The notes: generated from the sequence alone by a model not told the origin. Positions 26,903-36,296 are shown, numbered from the stretch's first letter. The stretch is 64,000 nt of DNA from Syntrophaceae bacterium (GCA_018436925.1 JAHDKI010000003.1:122517-186516); one strand, 5' to 3'. Numbers and translations are program-made.

Positions 26903-28186
26903 ATGAAAAACTTCCTGGATCGTCTGGCAAAAAACGAACCCTACCGATCGTCTGTAAAATCCGTAAAAAAATATCTTCTCGGCATCTGCCTGATCATCGC
27001 GCTGATCGTGCTTTCGGTCTTCTGGGGTTTTCACCTGCGGACCAACGCCCTGTTTGAGCGTCAGATGGTCAACAGCAGCCGGGCGTTTTTCGAGGAAATC
27101 GTCATCACCCGCCAGTGGATGGCCGACCATGGCGGAGTCTACGTCGAAATGCGCCCGGGTGATGAAGTCAATCCCTACCTTCAAACCATTCCCGGACTGA
27201 AAACCGTGATCCGAGACGCAGACGGCAAAAAGTACATGCTGAAAAATCCGGCGCTCGCCACCCGTGAGATTTCCGAAATCGCCGACCGGCAGGGCTCTTT
27301 CAGATTTCACATCACGAGCCTCAATCCGCTCAACCCCGCCAATGCGCCCGATGAATTCGAAAGACGCGCGCTTGAACGGTTTGCCCGCGGCGAACCGGAC
27401 GTGTCCGGTTTTGAGACGCATCCGGAGGGGCAGGTATTTCGCTACATGGCTCCGCTGGTCACCGAGTCCGCCTGTCTGAAATGTCACGCCCAACAGGGCT
27501 ATACGGCAAGCGATGTCCGAGGCGGCATCAGCGTGACGGTTCCCGCATCGACGATCCTTGATGAAATCCGGGCGAATAAAATTTATCTTGCGCTGTCCGT
27601 AACGGGAGTCATCCTCATCATCATTTTAATCGTCAGCTTCATCTCCACTTTTTTCATTCGAGACCTCAAAACGGCGGAACAAATGCTTTTAAGCATGGCC
27701 GCAACCGATCCTCTGACCGGTCTTTTGAACCGCCGGGAAGGCTACCGGCGCATCGAGGCGGAACACGCCCGCGCCGCGAGGAGCGGCAAACCGCTTTGCG
27801 CAATCATGCTGGATATTGACCACTTTAAGATGATCAATGACACCCACGGTCATCTGACCGGCGACGATGTGCTCAAATGGCTTGCCGCCGTTTTGAAAAA
27901 AACATTGAGGACATCGGATATTCTGTGCCGCTACGGCGGCGAGGAATTTCTGGTGGTGGTGCCGGAAACGACTATCGAAACCGCCCGGCATCTGGCCGAA
28001 CGCCTTCGCGAGATCGTCGAGCAAAATGAAATCATCCTAAACGGCTCCATCCGATTGCGGCTCACGATCAGTCTCGGTGTGGCGGATCTGAAGACGGGCG
28101 AATCCTACGAGCACCTCATCTTCCGGGCGGACCAGGCCTTGTACGCGGCCAAAAACGCGGGCCGCAACCGCGTCTGTATGGACTAG
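26903..28186 (+). CDS. Heme-binding (DUF3365/Tll0287-like) membrane diguanylate cyclase
   Basis: 427 aa. Membrane helices at about 25-46 and 228-252 enclose a periplasmic domain with SACLKCHAQQGY (Cys191, Cys194, His195), a c-type heme site followed by DVRGGISVTVP, the DUF3365 signature. The cytoplasmic GGDEF domain has DIDHFKMINDTHGH, GGEEF at 345-349 and an I-site RTSD at 336-339. It should make c-di-GMP with product inhibition, controlled by heme redox state or a gas ligand. The ribosome site is weak. Confidence 0.9.
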   Translation: MKNFLDRLAKNEPYRSSVKSVKKYLLGICLIIALIVLSVFWGFHLRTNALFERQMVNSSRAFFEEIVITRQWMADHGGVYVEMRPGDEVNPYLQTIPGLKTVIRDADGKKYMLKNPALATREISEIADRQGSFRFHITSLNPLNPANAPDEFERRALERFARGEPDVSGFETHPEGQVFRYMAPLVTESACLKCHAQQGYTASDVRGGISVTVPASTILDEIRANKIYLALSVTGVILIIILIVSFISTFFIRDLKTAEQMLLSMAATDPLTGLLNRREGYRRIEAEHARAARSGKPLCAIMLDIDHFKMINDTHGHLTGDDVLKWLAAVLKKTLRTSDILCRYGGEEFLVVVPETTIETARHLAERLREIVEQNEIILNGSIRLRLTISLGVADLKTGESYEHLIFRADQALYAAKNAGRNRVCMD

Positions 28187-28209
28187 CGACACGGCCGCGC
28201 CGGTTTTTC

Positions 28210-28232
28210 GAACCAAGGCCGCAGCTTGGTTC
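28210..28232. terminator. Hairpin between convergent genes
   Basis: GAACCAAG at 28210-28217 and CTTGGTTC at 28225-28232 with a 7-base loop, between the diguanylate cyclase and patatin stops. It has no T-run on the exit side, so it is a weak candidate bidirectional terminator. Confidence 0.35.
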
Positions 28233-28283
28233 ATTCGGAACGGAAGATCGGCAAAACCGATGAAACCGCACTGGCTTGGTTGA

Positions 28284-30560
28284 TTAAAACCGTTGTCCGA
28301 GAAAAAGATAAAACGACGAATGATTTCGCCGGGCCTGCCCGTAGGCCAGATAAATCGGCCCTAAAAAGGTCTTGGTTCCCAGAAAAACGCTTCCGGCCAG
28401 AATCAATGAAGAGAAGTTGACATCCGAACGTCTTTCCCAGACATTTCCGGCCTCCACGGATCCGCCCACATACAGGGGCGTGTTGAGCGGTCCAAGCCCG
28501 GCCGAGGCCAGCTCGTGATACACGATCAGACGCGCCAGTCCCGTATGGCGGCCGTAGAGCTCCTCCGCCGCGTAGCCCGACAGATTCAGAAAACCGCCAA
28601 GCGGATAGGTGTCCTGAACGGGCAGATCGTCATTATCGAGCGTCGTGCGAAAGTCCAGTCCGGGCAGGAACGTCAGCTTTTTCCAGGTCAGCGCCGTCAT
28701 CCAGTGAAAGCTTAATGTCTGCACGTCGATATCGGATCCCATTTGTTTGAGGTTGTAATCCCAGATCAAACTGGCATCGGTTCCGCTCAATGGAAAGACA
28801 TAGTTGTCAAGCTTGCTGTAGGCCATCGAGGCAAACACGCTGCCCCGATCGTAGGATTGCGTGTCTTCCGAGGGGCTGCCGATCAGCACTTTTACCCTGC
28901 CGTATTCCCGGCGCAGCCCCAGCCGGAACTCGCCCCAATTGCCGAATTGACGTCCGGCGCTTAGCGATGCCCGGGCCGCCCGGGCGCGGTGCTGGGTGAT
29001 AATATTGCCGCTGTCATTGTAGTCGTTGATATTGCGGACATAGTACTCACCGCTGGCGGCGACGAAATATTTCAGCGAATAATCGATCGGCTGGTAGAAT
29101 TCCGTAAAAATCCGCGGGCTGGACCCGATGCGCCCTTCGACCCGCCACTCGCCGGCCAGGCGGTTGAGCGCCGTTTTGGTAAATTGCGCCGTGAGCGCAT
29201 AGGAGCTCGATCCCTTGAAATTTTCTTCCAGCCCCAGTCCGAAACGAATGTAGTTGGGCCCCCAGGATTTTTCGACCGGTTCAATGACGATTCCGGCGCT
29301 TTTGTCTTTCTTTCGAATGCGAAAATCCACCCGCTCAAAGGTGTCGATTCCGTAAATCCGGTCGATGTTTTCCTTGAGCTGTTCCATATCCAGCGGTTTG
29401 CCGACCACCAGATCGACCTGCGAGTTGATCACCTGATCCGGCAGCGATGTGTTGTTGACGATTTCCACAGAGTCGATTCGGGGCGGCGTCTGATCCTGTT
29501 TTCTTTGCGAGGCCAGATAGGAGGCGTAGCGCGTCTCATCCGCGGAAAAGCGTTCAAGCGCGGACCGCATCGCAAGCGCCGCCGTCTTTCCAACCTCAAC
29601 AGCGTCCATGGCGCGGGTGAAATCGCCCGTGGCAATATCGCCCAGATCGGGCTGAATGAGAATGTCGCATTGCCGCATTTTGGCAATTTGCTCGGCCGTA
29701 TTGCGCTGCACCAGGATATTCAGAAGCTGGGAGGTAATCTCCACCGATGAGGTAAGCGTATCGCGTTTGGACAGCCCTGTTCCGATATCCACGACGATCA
29801 CCCAATCCGCCCCCATGGCCAGGGCGACATCCACAGGCAGATTGTTGGATACGCCGCCGTCGACCAGCATCCTGCCGTCGCGCTCCACCGGGGCGAAAAC
29901 GCCCGGAATGGACATGCTGGCCCGAATCGCCGACACAAGATCGCCGTCTTTGAACACGACCGTTTCACCCGTTTCAATATCCGACGCGACGGCCCGGAAA
30001 GGAATCCGCAAATGATCGAAATCCGGCAATCCTTCGGTATGGATCAGAATCGATTTTAACAGCAAATTCAGATTCTGCCCCTGAAGCAGACCTTTGGGCA
30101 CGACGAATTCGCCGTTTTTAATGCCCAGATCAAAATTAATGAGATACTGCGCGGCATCCTGCTTGCGCCGATAAGTCAGATCAGACGGGGGCGGCGCGTC
30201 CCGAAAAATCTTGTTCCAATCCATCGACGTGATCACTCGCTCGATGTCGTCGGGAGACAAACCCGCGGCGTAAAGGCCGCCCACGATCGACCCGATGCTC
30301 GTTCCGGCGATGCAGGAAATCGGAATCTTCATTTCCTCGAGCACGCGCAGAACGCCGACATGCGCCGCGCCGCGAGCGCCTCCGCCGCCAAGCACCAGGC
30401 CGATGCGGGGAGAGCCGTCTTTTGTCGGGTGGCCCGACGGCGGACAGGCAGGCAGATCACAAGCGAATAAGACGGCCGTCAGAAGAAAAAAAACGAAAAC
30501 AGCCCCGCTGATTCGCCTGACCGTTCGCCCCCTTGATTTCGGACCTTCATTTCCTTTCAT
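28284..30560 (-). CDS. Patatin-like phospholipase fused to a BamA-type barrel (type Vd autotransporter)
   Basis: 758 aa. The signal sequence (VFVFFLLTAVLFAC) contains a Cys and may be a lipobox. The patatin domain is RIGLVLGGGGARGAAHVGVL (oxyanion loop), GTSIGSIVGG (nucleophile Ser) and LVDGGVSNNLPVD (catalytic Asp). A POTRA-like unit follows (SVEIVNNTSLPDQVINSQV) and then a beta-barrel of about 300 residues ending in FYLFLGQRF with a terminal Phe. This is the PlpD-like arrangement: the lipase passes through or is held by its own outer-membrane barrel. The start follows AGGAAG. Confidence 0.9.
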   Translation of the reverse strand: MKGNEGPKSRGRTVRRISGAVFVFFLLTAVLFACDLPACPPSGHPTKDGSPRIGLVLGGGGARGAAHVGVLRVLEEMKIPISCIAGTSIGSIVGGLYAAGLSPDDIERVITSMDWNKIFRDAPPPSDLTYRRKQDAAQYLINFDLGIKNGEFVVPKGLLQGQNLNLLLKSILIHTEGLPDFDHLRIPFRAVASDIETGETVVFKDGDLVSAIRASMSIPGVFAPVERDGRMLVDGGVSNNLPVDVALAMGADWVIVVDIGTGLSKRDTLTSSVEITSQLLNILVQRNTAEQIAKMRQCDILIQPDLGDIATGDFTRAMDAVEVGKTAALAMRSALERFSADETRYASYLASQRKQDQTPPRIDSVEIVNNTSLPDQVINSQVDLVVGKPLDMEQLKENIDRIYGIDTFERVDFRIRKKDKSAGIVIEPVEKSWGPNYIRFGLGLEENFKGSSSYALTAQFTKTALNRLAGEWRVEGRIGSSPRIFTEFYQPIDYSLKYFVAASGEYYVRNINDYNDSGNIITQHRARAARASLSAGRQFGNWGEFRLGLRREYGRVKVLIGSPSEDTQSYDRGSVFASMAYSKLDNYVFPLSGTDASLIWDYNLKQMGSDIDVQTLSFHWMTALTWKKLTFLPGLDFRTTLDNDDLPVQDTYPLGGFLNLSGYAAEELYGRHTGLARLIVYHELASAGLGPLNTPLYVGGSVEAGNVWERRSDVNFSSLILAGSVFLGTKTFLGPIYLAYGQARRNHSSFYLFLGQRF

Positions 30561-30654
30561 GGATACTTCCTGCTTAGTTGTGTAAAAGCCATTGCCGCTT
30601 CCGAATGCACTGTTGCGCCGCCGTCTGCCCTGATCGTCTTATTGCCGATGCGAT

Positions 30655-31977
30655 TTATTTCCCGGTTGCCGCAGGGGGAATACCCGGGTCCGGTTCACCC
30701 CGAAGCCGGGGGCGCGTCTGGCCGCCAGCCGGCAATCCCTGTTTGTCGCGGCCCGGCTGCGCAGGCCGGCTCACAGACGGTTTTACCGGCGGGGGCGCCT
30801 CGGGCTGCGAGGGACGACCGGGGGAAACGATTCTTCCGGTAGAACTTTTTCCGCCTTCAGGCGCAGGGACGGCTTTCGGCGTCAATCGGGGTGATCCGCT
30901 TCGGTCATTGGTCCTGGGGGCAGGCCCCTGAGGTCGATCTGATTCAGGGCCAATCCTCGGTCCGGGGGAGGAAGGCTTGCCCGGTGTCATGGCGGGCCCC
31001 TGTTTCACGGGCGGCCGGCGCCGGTTTTTCATGTCGGGACTCTGCGCTGCGGGCCTTCGATCCTGCGGCTGCGCACGCGGTTCCGACGGTTCAACAACCT
31101 CACGGGGCCGCATCGGCGCCTGATCAATCCGGGAAGAACGCTGCGGTTTCCGGAAATAACGACGGCTGCGATCCACAGACCATGGAACACGGGGCGTCTC
31201 TTGCTGAAGATGAGGCCGTCGCGGATGTTTTCTGTGTCTGTTCACCGGCACGACAACGGTCCGGCGGGCGCGCCAGTCGAATTGACTCCAGCCGAAGCCG
31301 CCTATATAGATTGCAATACGCGGCGAAAAAACGATGTGCGCTCCGGTGACGACCACACCGGGGTAAGCAAAAACAAAAGGCGGCGCAGGCAGCCACCAGC
31401 TTCCATAAACAACAAAAGGATCGTAGACCGGCACATAGAAATAGTCATAGCTTGCAGGCTCGATGCGAATGATTCGTTCCTCGACGATCACGCGCTGTTC
31501 GGGCGTGGATTCAAGATTTCCGGCTTCACGCGCCCGATCCCGAAGATCCTGAATCACCGCCATGACCTCCTGTTGCTGATTGACAAACGCGTCGCCGAGC
31601 TTAGCTGTCCAGGTCATGTTATCCGCCATCATGGTCAGGATTTTCGGATACCGGCAAAGCGCGATGACGCTGATATCCCAATCTTTTTCCTCCAGGGCGG
31701 CGTCTTTAGCTTCCGGAGATAAATCCGCGTTGCGGGAAAGCCATCTTTCCGCTTCCACCACCTCAAAAGGATAGGACGCGGCAATCAGGATCTGGGACAA
31801 AAGCGCATCCGGGTAAAGAGCCACCGGCGCAAGCATCTGCGTGAGCTCGTCATCCGAGTAAAGTTCGGACGCGCCATCATCGTCGTCGTCAGCCGTCTGC
31901 GCAACAACCGGCGCCGACCAAAAACACAACACGGCCAGACAAACGACTAACCATGAAAGGTGTTTTAGCGACTTCAT
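30655..31977 (-). CDS. DUF3300 secreted protein with proline-rich tail
   Basis: 440 aa from MKSLKHLS after AAGGAGA. The signal peptide ends near PVVAQ. The N-terminal half matches DUF3300: YSDDELTQMLAPVALYPDALLSQIL, ASYPFEVVEAERWL, KDWDISVIALCRYP, MTWTAKLGDAF, then an aromatic and proline strand region (YFYVPVYDPFVVYGSWW). The last 170 residues are low-complexity Pro/Arg/Ser/Gly, probably disordered and perhaps cell-wall or polyanion associated. The function of the family is unknown. Confidence 0.85.
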   Translation of the reverse strand: MKSLKHLSWLVVCLAVLCFWSAPVVAQTADDDDDGASELYSDDELTQMLAPVALYPDALLSQILIAASYPFEVVEAERWLSRNADLSPEAKDAALEEKDWDISVIALCRYPKILTMMADNMTWTAKLGDAFVNQQQEVMAVIQDLRDRAREAGNLESTPEQRVIVEERIIRIEPASYDYFYVPVYDPFVVYGSWWLPAPPFVFAYPGVVVTGAHIVFSPRIAIYIGGFGWSQFDWRARRTVVVPVNRHRKHPRRPHLQQETPRVPWSVDRSRRYFRKPQRSSRIDQAPMRPREVVEPSEPRAQPQDRRPAAQSPDMKNRRRPPVKQGPAMTPGKPSSPGPRIGPESDRPQGPAPRTNDRSGSPRLTPKAVPAPEGGKSSTGRIVSPGRPSQPEAPPPVKPSVSRPAQPGRDKQGLPAGGQTRPRLRGEPDPGIPPAATGK

Positions 31978-32085
31978 TTCCGTCTCCTTATTTAGGGCCG
32001 CACCCTTTCATCCGGCAGGCGCGGAAAATTTTCCGTTGAATGTGAAAAAGTATAAGCGTGACGGCAAGTAAAATCAAACTCTATC

Positions 32086-32637
32086 TCATCTGCGGAGGAT
32101 ATCTTTCTGCCGGACAGCGCCGTCGGAACCGGCAGGAACGCCTTCGCGCTCCAGAAGCGATTTTTTCATCGACACCCCGCCGCCGAATTGGCCCAAAGCC
32201 CCGTTCGCGCGGATCACCCGGTGGCAGGGAATCACAATCGGGAAAGGGTTATTCGCCAGGGCGGTTCCGACCGCGCGCGCCGCTTTCGGACTTCCCACCG
32301 CGGCGGCAAGCCCCGAATACGTCATCACCCGACCGCGGGATATTCCATACGTCTTTTTTAAGACTTTTCGAGCGAACACCGACAAATTCGACCAGTCAAG
32401 AGCCGATACGTCGAAAGACACAGGCCGACCAAGATAGCGCGAGGCGATTTTTTTGCCGATCCCGCCGGGCATCCGTTTCGGCCTTGAGGCCACATCGGGA
32501 AAATCGACGACAATTTTTTTTCGAAGCGTTTTGTCCGCGACGGGCAAATAAATTTTCCGAATCCGCGCCCGGCCGGCATCGTCATCCCACACCAGTCCGA
32601 TTTCCTCATTCCTTACTCTGATCATTTCATAATACAT
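32086..32637 (-). CDS. ogt: Methylated-DNA--protein-cysteine methyltransferase
   Basis: 183 aa from MYYEMIRV. The acceptor motif is IPCHRVI near residue 145, followed by GQFGGGVSMKKSLLEREG. YGISRGRVMTYSGLAAAVGSPKAARAVG is the winged-helix DNA-reading segment with the Arg finger, and NPFPIVIPCHR is canonical. It repairs O6-alkylguanine by irreversible transfer to its Cys. The ATG at 32637 is used because AGGAGG lies 10 bases away; a GTG 9 bases upstream is too close to that site. The ribosome site is part of a heptamer array. Confidence 0.92.
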   Translation of the reverse strand: MYYEMIRVRNEEIGLVWDDDAGRARIRKIYLPVADKTLRKKIVVDFPDVASRPKRMPGGIGKKIASRYLGRPVSFDVSALDWSNLSVFARKVLKKTYGISRGRVMTYSGLAAAVGSPKAARAVGTALANNPFPIVIPCHRVIRANGALGQFGGGVSMKKSLLEREGVPAGSDGAVRQKDILRR

Positions 32638-32643
32638 ACGGAT

Positions 32644-32699
32644 CACGCCTCCTCGCTCCTTATGCTTGACTCCTTACACCTCACGCCTCACGCCTTATC
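32644..32699. repeat. Heptamer tandem array A (8 units)
   Basis: Eight in-register 7-base units on the + strand: CACGCCT, CCTCGCT, CCTTATG, CTTGACT, CCTTACA, CCTCACG, CCTCACG, CCTTATC. It overlaps the mntP stop codon and reaches to within 7 bases of the chosen ogt start. Read on the minus strand it is a chain of TAAGGAG/CGTGAGG-like units, one of which is the ogt Shine-Dalgarno. Confidence 0.85.
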
Positions 32700-33261
32700 C
32701 CATATGTTCAAGCAGGATCTTCACCCCGATGGCGATGAGCACCAGGCCGCCCACAATCTCCACCTTGCGTCCGAAAATCCGAGACAGCGCTTTGCCGAAG
32801 ATCATCCCCACCGCCGTCATGGCAAAACAAACCACTCCGATGACGATGGCCGGAAACAGGATGGGATTTTTCAACACGGAAAAACTGAATCCCACAGCGA
32901 GAGAATCGATGCTCGTGGCCACCGACAGAAGCAAAAGCGGCCATCCCCGCGTTTGATCCGCTTTAGCTTTTTCTCCCTCTTCTTGTTTTTCCAGCCCCTC
33001 CCAGATCATCTTCCCGCCGATGGCGACCAAAAGCCCGAAGGCGATCCAGTGATCGAACGCTTCAATATATTCCACCACCGTAGAACCGGCAAGCCATCCC
33101 AGGCAGGCCATGCCGAACTGAAAAAAGCCGAACGCCAGAGACAGGCGCAAAACAGGCGGCCACCAGGGTTTCCGGGAATTCGCCGCGCCGACGCCGATGG
33201 CCACGGAAAACGCGTCAATGCCCAGCCCCACCGCCAGAAGAAAAATCGTTAAGAAACTCAT
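32695..33261 (-). CDS. mntP: Manganese efflux pump MntP
   Basis: 188 aa, six membrane helices. It has the two family repeats with their acidic motifs, GLGIDAFSVAIGVG at residues 12-25 and VATSIDSLAVGFSFSV in the second half. The loop EKQEEGEKAKADQ separates the halves. It exports Mn2+ across the inner membrane. No yybP-ykoY-type riboswitch was noticed in the gap upstream. It is followed by ogt through a heptamer array. Confidence 0.93.
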   Translation of the reverse strand: MSFLTIFLLAVGLGIDAFSVAIGVGAANSRKPWWPPVLRLSLAFGFFQFGMACLGWLAGSTVVEYIEAFDHWIAFGLLVAIGGKMIWEGLEKQEEGEKAKADQTRGWPLLLLSVATSIDSLAVGFSFSVLKNPILFPAIVIGVVCFAMTAVGMIFGKALSRIFGRKVEIVGGLVLIAIGVKILLEHMG

Positions 33262-33405
33262 GGGTCGATTTCCACTTTCAACTGCTTATTGCGGCCTTCT
33301 ATAGCCACAGCAGCGGCAAAAAGTAAACAGCGAGATCGAGGCGGTTTTGTGCTAGTGTGCTTCGAAAAACGGGAGGCTTTAACGCTTTCCAATCAGGACC
33401 GCCCG

Positions 33406-34254
33406 ATGACCTTCAATGTCTGTTTTCAGAAAAATATTGATCTGGATGAACCTGCTTTCTGGTTTGTGTTTCATAAAGACAACATCCTCACCGTGCTGGA
33501 CGGCGAAGCGACAAAACCTATGCAGATCCGGGGGAACCATATCGCGTCCGTTTCTCCGGAAAACGCGCTGCATGTCGGAGTGTTAAACGGCGTGAACTGC
33601 TACGCCGTTTCCGACGACACCGGGCAGAGCGTTAACATCCCCAACACCGCGTGGGTGCCCCTGCGCCAGTCTTTGGGCAGATTCGACGAAGAGATGTTTT
33701 TGATGTACGGACGGGCGCGGCAGCTTCTGACCTGGGTGGAAAACAACCGGTTTTGCGGCCGGTGCGGAAACCCCATGTCGTTGAAACAAGACGAACGATG
33801 CCTTGTCTGCTCAGCCTGTGGGAACATCAGCTTCCCGCGGATTTCTCCGGCCGTGATCGTGGCCGTCGAAAAAGACGGCAAACTCCTTCTGGCCAGATCG
33901 CAAAGATTCCATAGCAAGATGTACAGTGTGCTGGCCGGTTTTGTCGAACCGGGTGAATCGCTGGAAGATTGCGTCAGAAGGGAAATCAAAGAGGAGGTCG
34001 GAATCGATGTTGACGACATCCGCTATTTTAAAAGCCAACCCTGGCCGTTTCCCGATTCCCTGATGGTGGGGTTCACCGCCCGGTACGCCGGCGGCGAGAT
34101 TCTTGTCGATTCGCGCGAGATCGACGACGCAGGCTGGTTCAGCCCCGACGCCTTTCCGATGCTTCCCGGCAAAATCAGCATCGCCCGGGCTCTCATCGAT
34201 CATTTCGCGGAAAAAATGACAAGAGGAGACAGGTTATCCCTGCCCCCTCTTTAA
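33406..34254 (+). CDS. nudC: NAD(+) diphosphatase (NADH pyrophosphatase)
   Basis: 282 aa from MTFNVCFQ. A zinc ribbon (CGRCGNPMSLKQDERCLVCSACGN) at about residues 118-141 precedes the Nudix domain. The Nudix box is GFVEPGESLEDCVRREIKEEVGI, and the downstream SQPWPFPDSLMVGF is the NudC-specific array. It hydrolyses NAD(H) to NMN(H) plus AMP and, in relatives, removes NAD caps from RNA. The start is chosen on a site AGGA seven bases upstream; upstream in-frame codons encode no conserved sequence. Confidence 0.93.
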   Translation: MTFNVCFQKNIDLDEPAFWFVFHKDNILTVLDGEATKPMQIRGNHIASVSPENALHVGVLNGVNCYAVSDDTGQSVNIPNTAWVPLRQSLGRFDEEMFLMYGRARQLLTWVENNRFCGRCGNPMSLKQDERCLVCSACGNISFPRISPAVIVAVEKDGKLLLARSQRFHSKMYSVLAGFVEPGESLEDCVRREIKEEVGIDVDDIRYFKSQPWPFPDSLMVGFTARYAGGEILVDSREIDDAGWFSPDAFPMLPGKISIARALIDHFAEKMTRGDRLSLPPL

Positions 34255-34319
34255 TTTCTGAACGTCCGCCGATTCAAGCGGGCGCAAACGCATGATCGCC
34301 CGGCCGGGCGTCAACGCGC

Positions 34320-36035
34320 CTACTCATTCATCGCATACTCTCCGTTTAGCGCATAGACATACTTTTTCCAGACGCGATCATACTGGGCGTCGTCCTGCGC
34401 GGACCGGATCATCATGATCTTGGTGCAGTAAGCGCGCTGATCTTCCCGGGTTGAATGCATGCCGAAAATCTGGTGAGCAAACCGGGCAAAATCGCGAACC
34501 ATAAAATCGAAAATCGAGTTGACGACATCGGGATCGACGTTGTCGAACTTGGCCTGCTCCAGAATCAGCTGGCCGTAAACCACAACGGAAAACATTTCCC
34601 CCAACGGCAGCGAAAAAGAGGGGTCCATGTCCTGGGCTTTGTCCGGACCGGCTTTTTCCAGCATGTCCCTGAAAAGCTCAATCTGCTGCATAAAGATCGC
34701 CACATTCGGCAGGTTTTTATTGGCTTCAAAAACCGGTTTATAATCATGGAACTGAACCGCGCCCAGGCCCTTGGTCGGCCCCTGATTAAACAGGAACATG
34801 TCATCTTTGAGCTCAAAGTCCGGTTTGACCGGCGGATACGCCGTCGGATTAAAGAAGTAGTTCTTCATGAACTTGCGGATGAGCTGGACATTGACGTGCA
34901 CCGTGCCCTCCAGTTTGGACGGCCCCCGAACATCGGCGGCGGCCAGCGAAAAATAGGTGTCTTTTTCAAACCCTTTGGCGGCGATGACTTCCCACAGGAG
35001 ATTAACCACTTCTTCGGCCTGGAGCGTCACCTTCATCTTGCTGGTGGGATTGTAGAGCAGGTAGCGGCGATCGGAGGCATTGGCGTTTCGGAAGTAATCC
35101 GTCGCGCGGCGCTGGTAGAGTTTCATGCCGATGATCCGGAGCCAGGCATCCATAAAATTCTTCCGGACATGCGGCATGTCGGTCACCGGAAACCCGTAGA
35201 GAACGCGGTTTGCGGCATGCGTGATGGCTTCATAAAAACAATGCTCCGTGATGCCGATAGACCCCGGACCGATGTTGAATTTGCCGATGTTGACCGTATT
35301 GAGCGAGGAATCCCAGGCATGCGGTCCGCGGGACAGGATGTCGTCCTCGCCGATGGGATAGTCGTGCAGGGCAAAATTCGACACGTACTGTTGGTGCGAA
35401 ACGACGTTCTTTTTCAGCTCGTAGGCTTTGTGATGGAAATTCGTCACGAAAAAGACATAGTCATCCGTGCCGTCTTTGACCTTCCCTAGCGTGGAGACCA
35501 TTTCCGCTTCGTTGCCGTTGCCGATATAATATTTTTCGCCGTTGGCCACCCAGGCTCCATCGCCTTTCGGCGTCAGGGTGGTTTCCGTGGAGTAAATGTC
35601 CGCACCGTGCGTCCGTTCGGAAAGACCAAAAGCGAAGATCGCTCCCTTTTTAAGCAGCTCAGCGGCCTTCTTTTTGGCCTTCTCGTTGGGGCTCATCCAG
35701 ATGGGCCCCAACCCCAGAATGCTCACCTGGAAGCAGTACCAGTAGCCCAAGCCGTAAAAAGCAAGCAGCTCGGAAAATTCGCTGTTGCGCGCCGTGTCCC
35801 AGCGGCAATCCGGATCGCCTCCACCGTAGGCGCTGGGCGTGAGCAGTTTGGCAAAAATCTGCTCCTTGCCGACAAAATCGACGAATTCCCGATACCAGAC
35901 TTTTTTATTGTAGTCTTCCGTGATCTTGGTTTTACCCATCTTCTCGAAGAAGGCAATGGTCTTGTCCATAATCGCACGCGACCCGGGATCGGACATGAGG
36001 CTCTGATACTTTTTCGGCTGTAGTAAAAAATTCAT
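34320..36035 (-). CDS. Acyl-CoA dehydrogenase-family protein
   Basis: 571 aa from MNFLLQPKK after AAAGGAG. The ACAD domains are visible: an N-terminal helical region, the middle domain (FAFGLSERTHGADIYSTETTL, WVANGEKYYIGNGNEAE), and a C-terminal helical region with KLEGTVHVNVQLI supplying the candidate catalytic Glu (EGT). It is about 190 residues longer than ordinary short-chain ACADs, with a distinctive YWYCFQVSILGLGPIWMSPNEKAKKK. It could be an acyl-CoA dehydrogenase or a relative acting on longer or unusual acyl groups. Runs in the same direction as uvrC but is separated from it by 261 bases. Confidence 0.8.
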   Translation of the reverse strand: MNFLLQPKKYQSLMSDPGSRAIMDKTIAFFEKMGKTKITEDYNKKVWYREFVDFVGKEQIFAKLLTPSAYGGGDPDCRWDTARNSEFSELLAFYGLGYWYCFQVSILGLGPIWMSPNEKAKKKAAELLKKGAIFAFGLSERTHGADIYSTETTLTPKGDGAWVANGEKYYIGNGNEAEMVSTLGKVKDGTDDYVFFVTNFHHKAYELKKNVVSHQQYVSNFALHDYPIGEDDILSRGPHAWDSSLNTVNIGKFNIGPGSIGITEHCFYEAITHAANRVLYGFPVTDMPHVRKNFMDAWLRIIGMKLYQRRATDYFRNANASDRRYLLYNPTSKMKVTLQAEEVVNLLWEVIAAKGFEKDTYFSLAAADVRGPSKLEGTVHVNVQLIRKFMKNYFFNPTAYPPVKPDFELKDDMFLFNQGPTKGLGAVQFHDYKPVFEANKNLPNVAIFMQQIELFRDMLEKAGPDKAQDMDPSFSLPLGEMFSVVVYGQLILEQAKFDNVDPDVVNSIFDFMVRDFARFAHQIFGMHSTREDQRAYCTKIMMIRSAQDDAQYDRVWKKYVYALNGEYAMNE

Positions 36036-36253
36036 CTTGGACTCCTTTTTGATTCTGGCAATGCTCGTCATTTTATATCGCCCAGGGACGATATCCCTTC
36101 CTTCTGACCAGCCAAATTACGCTTTTTTGCCGAAAAGAGCCACTTAAAAATATTGAATGAAAAGATGAGGCGCCAATGGCAAAAGGAAGCGTCTGCCCCC
36201 GGCGCAAAAACCAAAGAGGCCGGCGGGGTCTTCAAGGAAAAAATATCGATATT

Positions 36254-36272
36254 AATAATGAAAATCATTCAT
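36254..36272. promoter_or_regulatory. Fur-box-like site
   Basis: The 19 bases AATAATGAAAATCATTCAT match the Escherichia coli Fur consensus GATAATGATAATCATTATC at 14 of 19 positions. The site is in the gap between uvrC (3' end) and the acyl-CoA dehydrogenase start, about 220 bases upstream of the latter, and no classical iron gene is adjacent. It is a sequence match only. Confidence 0.5.
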
Positions 36273-36296
36273 GGAATGTCTTGCGGGCCTTACCGG

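Noticed and set aside
34455..35489. 344-aa plus-strand open frame opposite the acyl-CoA dehydrogenase
   Set aside because: Shadow of the real gene; composition is Arg/His/Gly-rich with no motifs.
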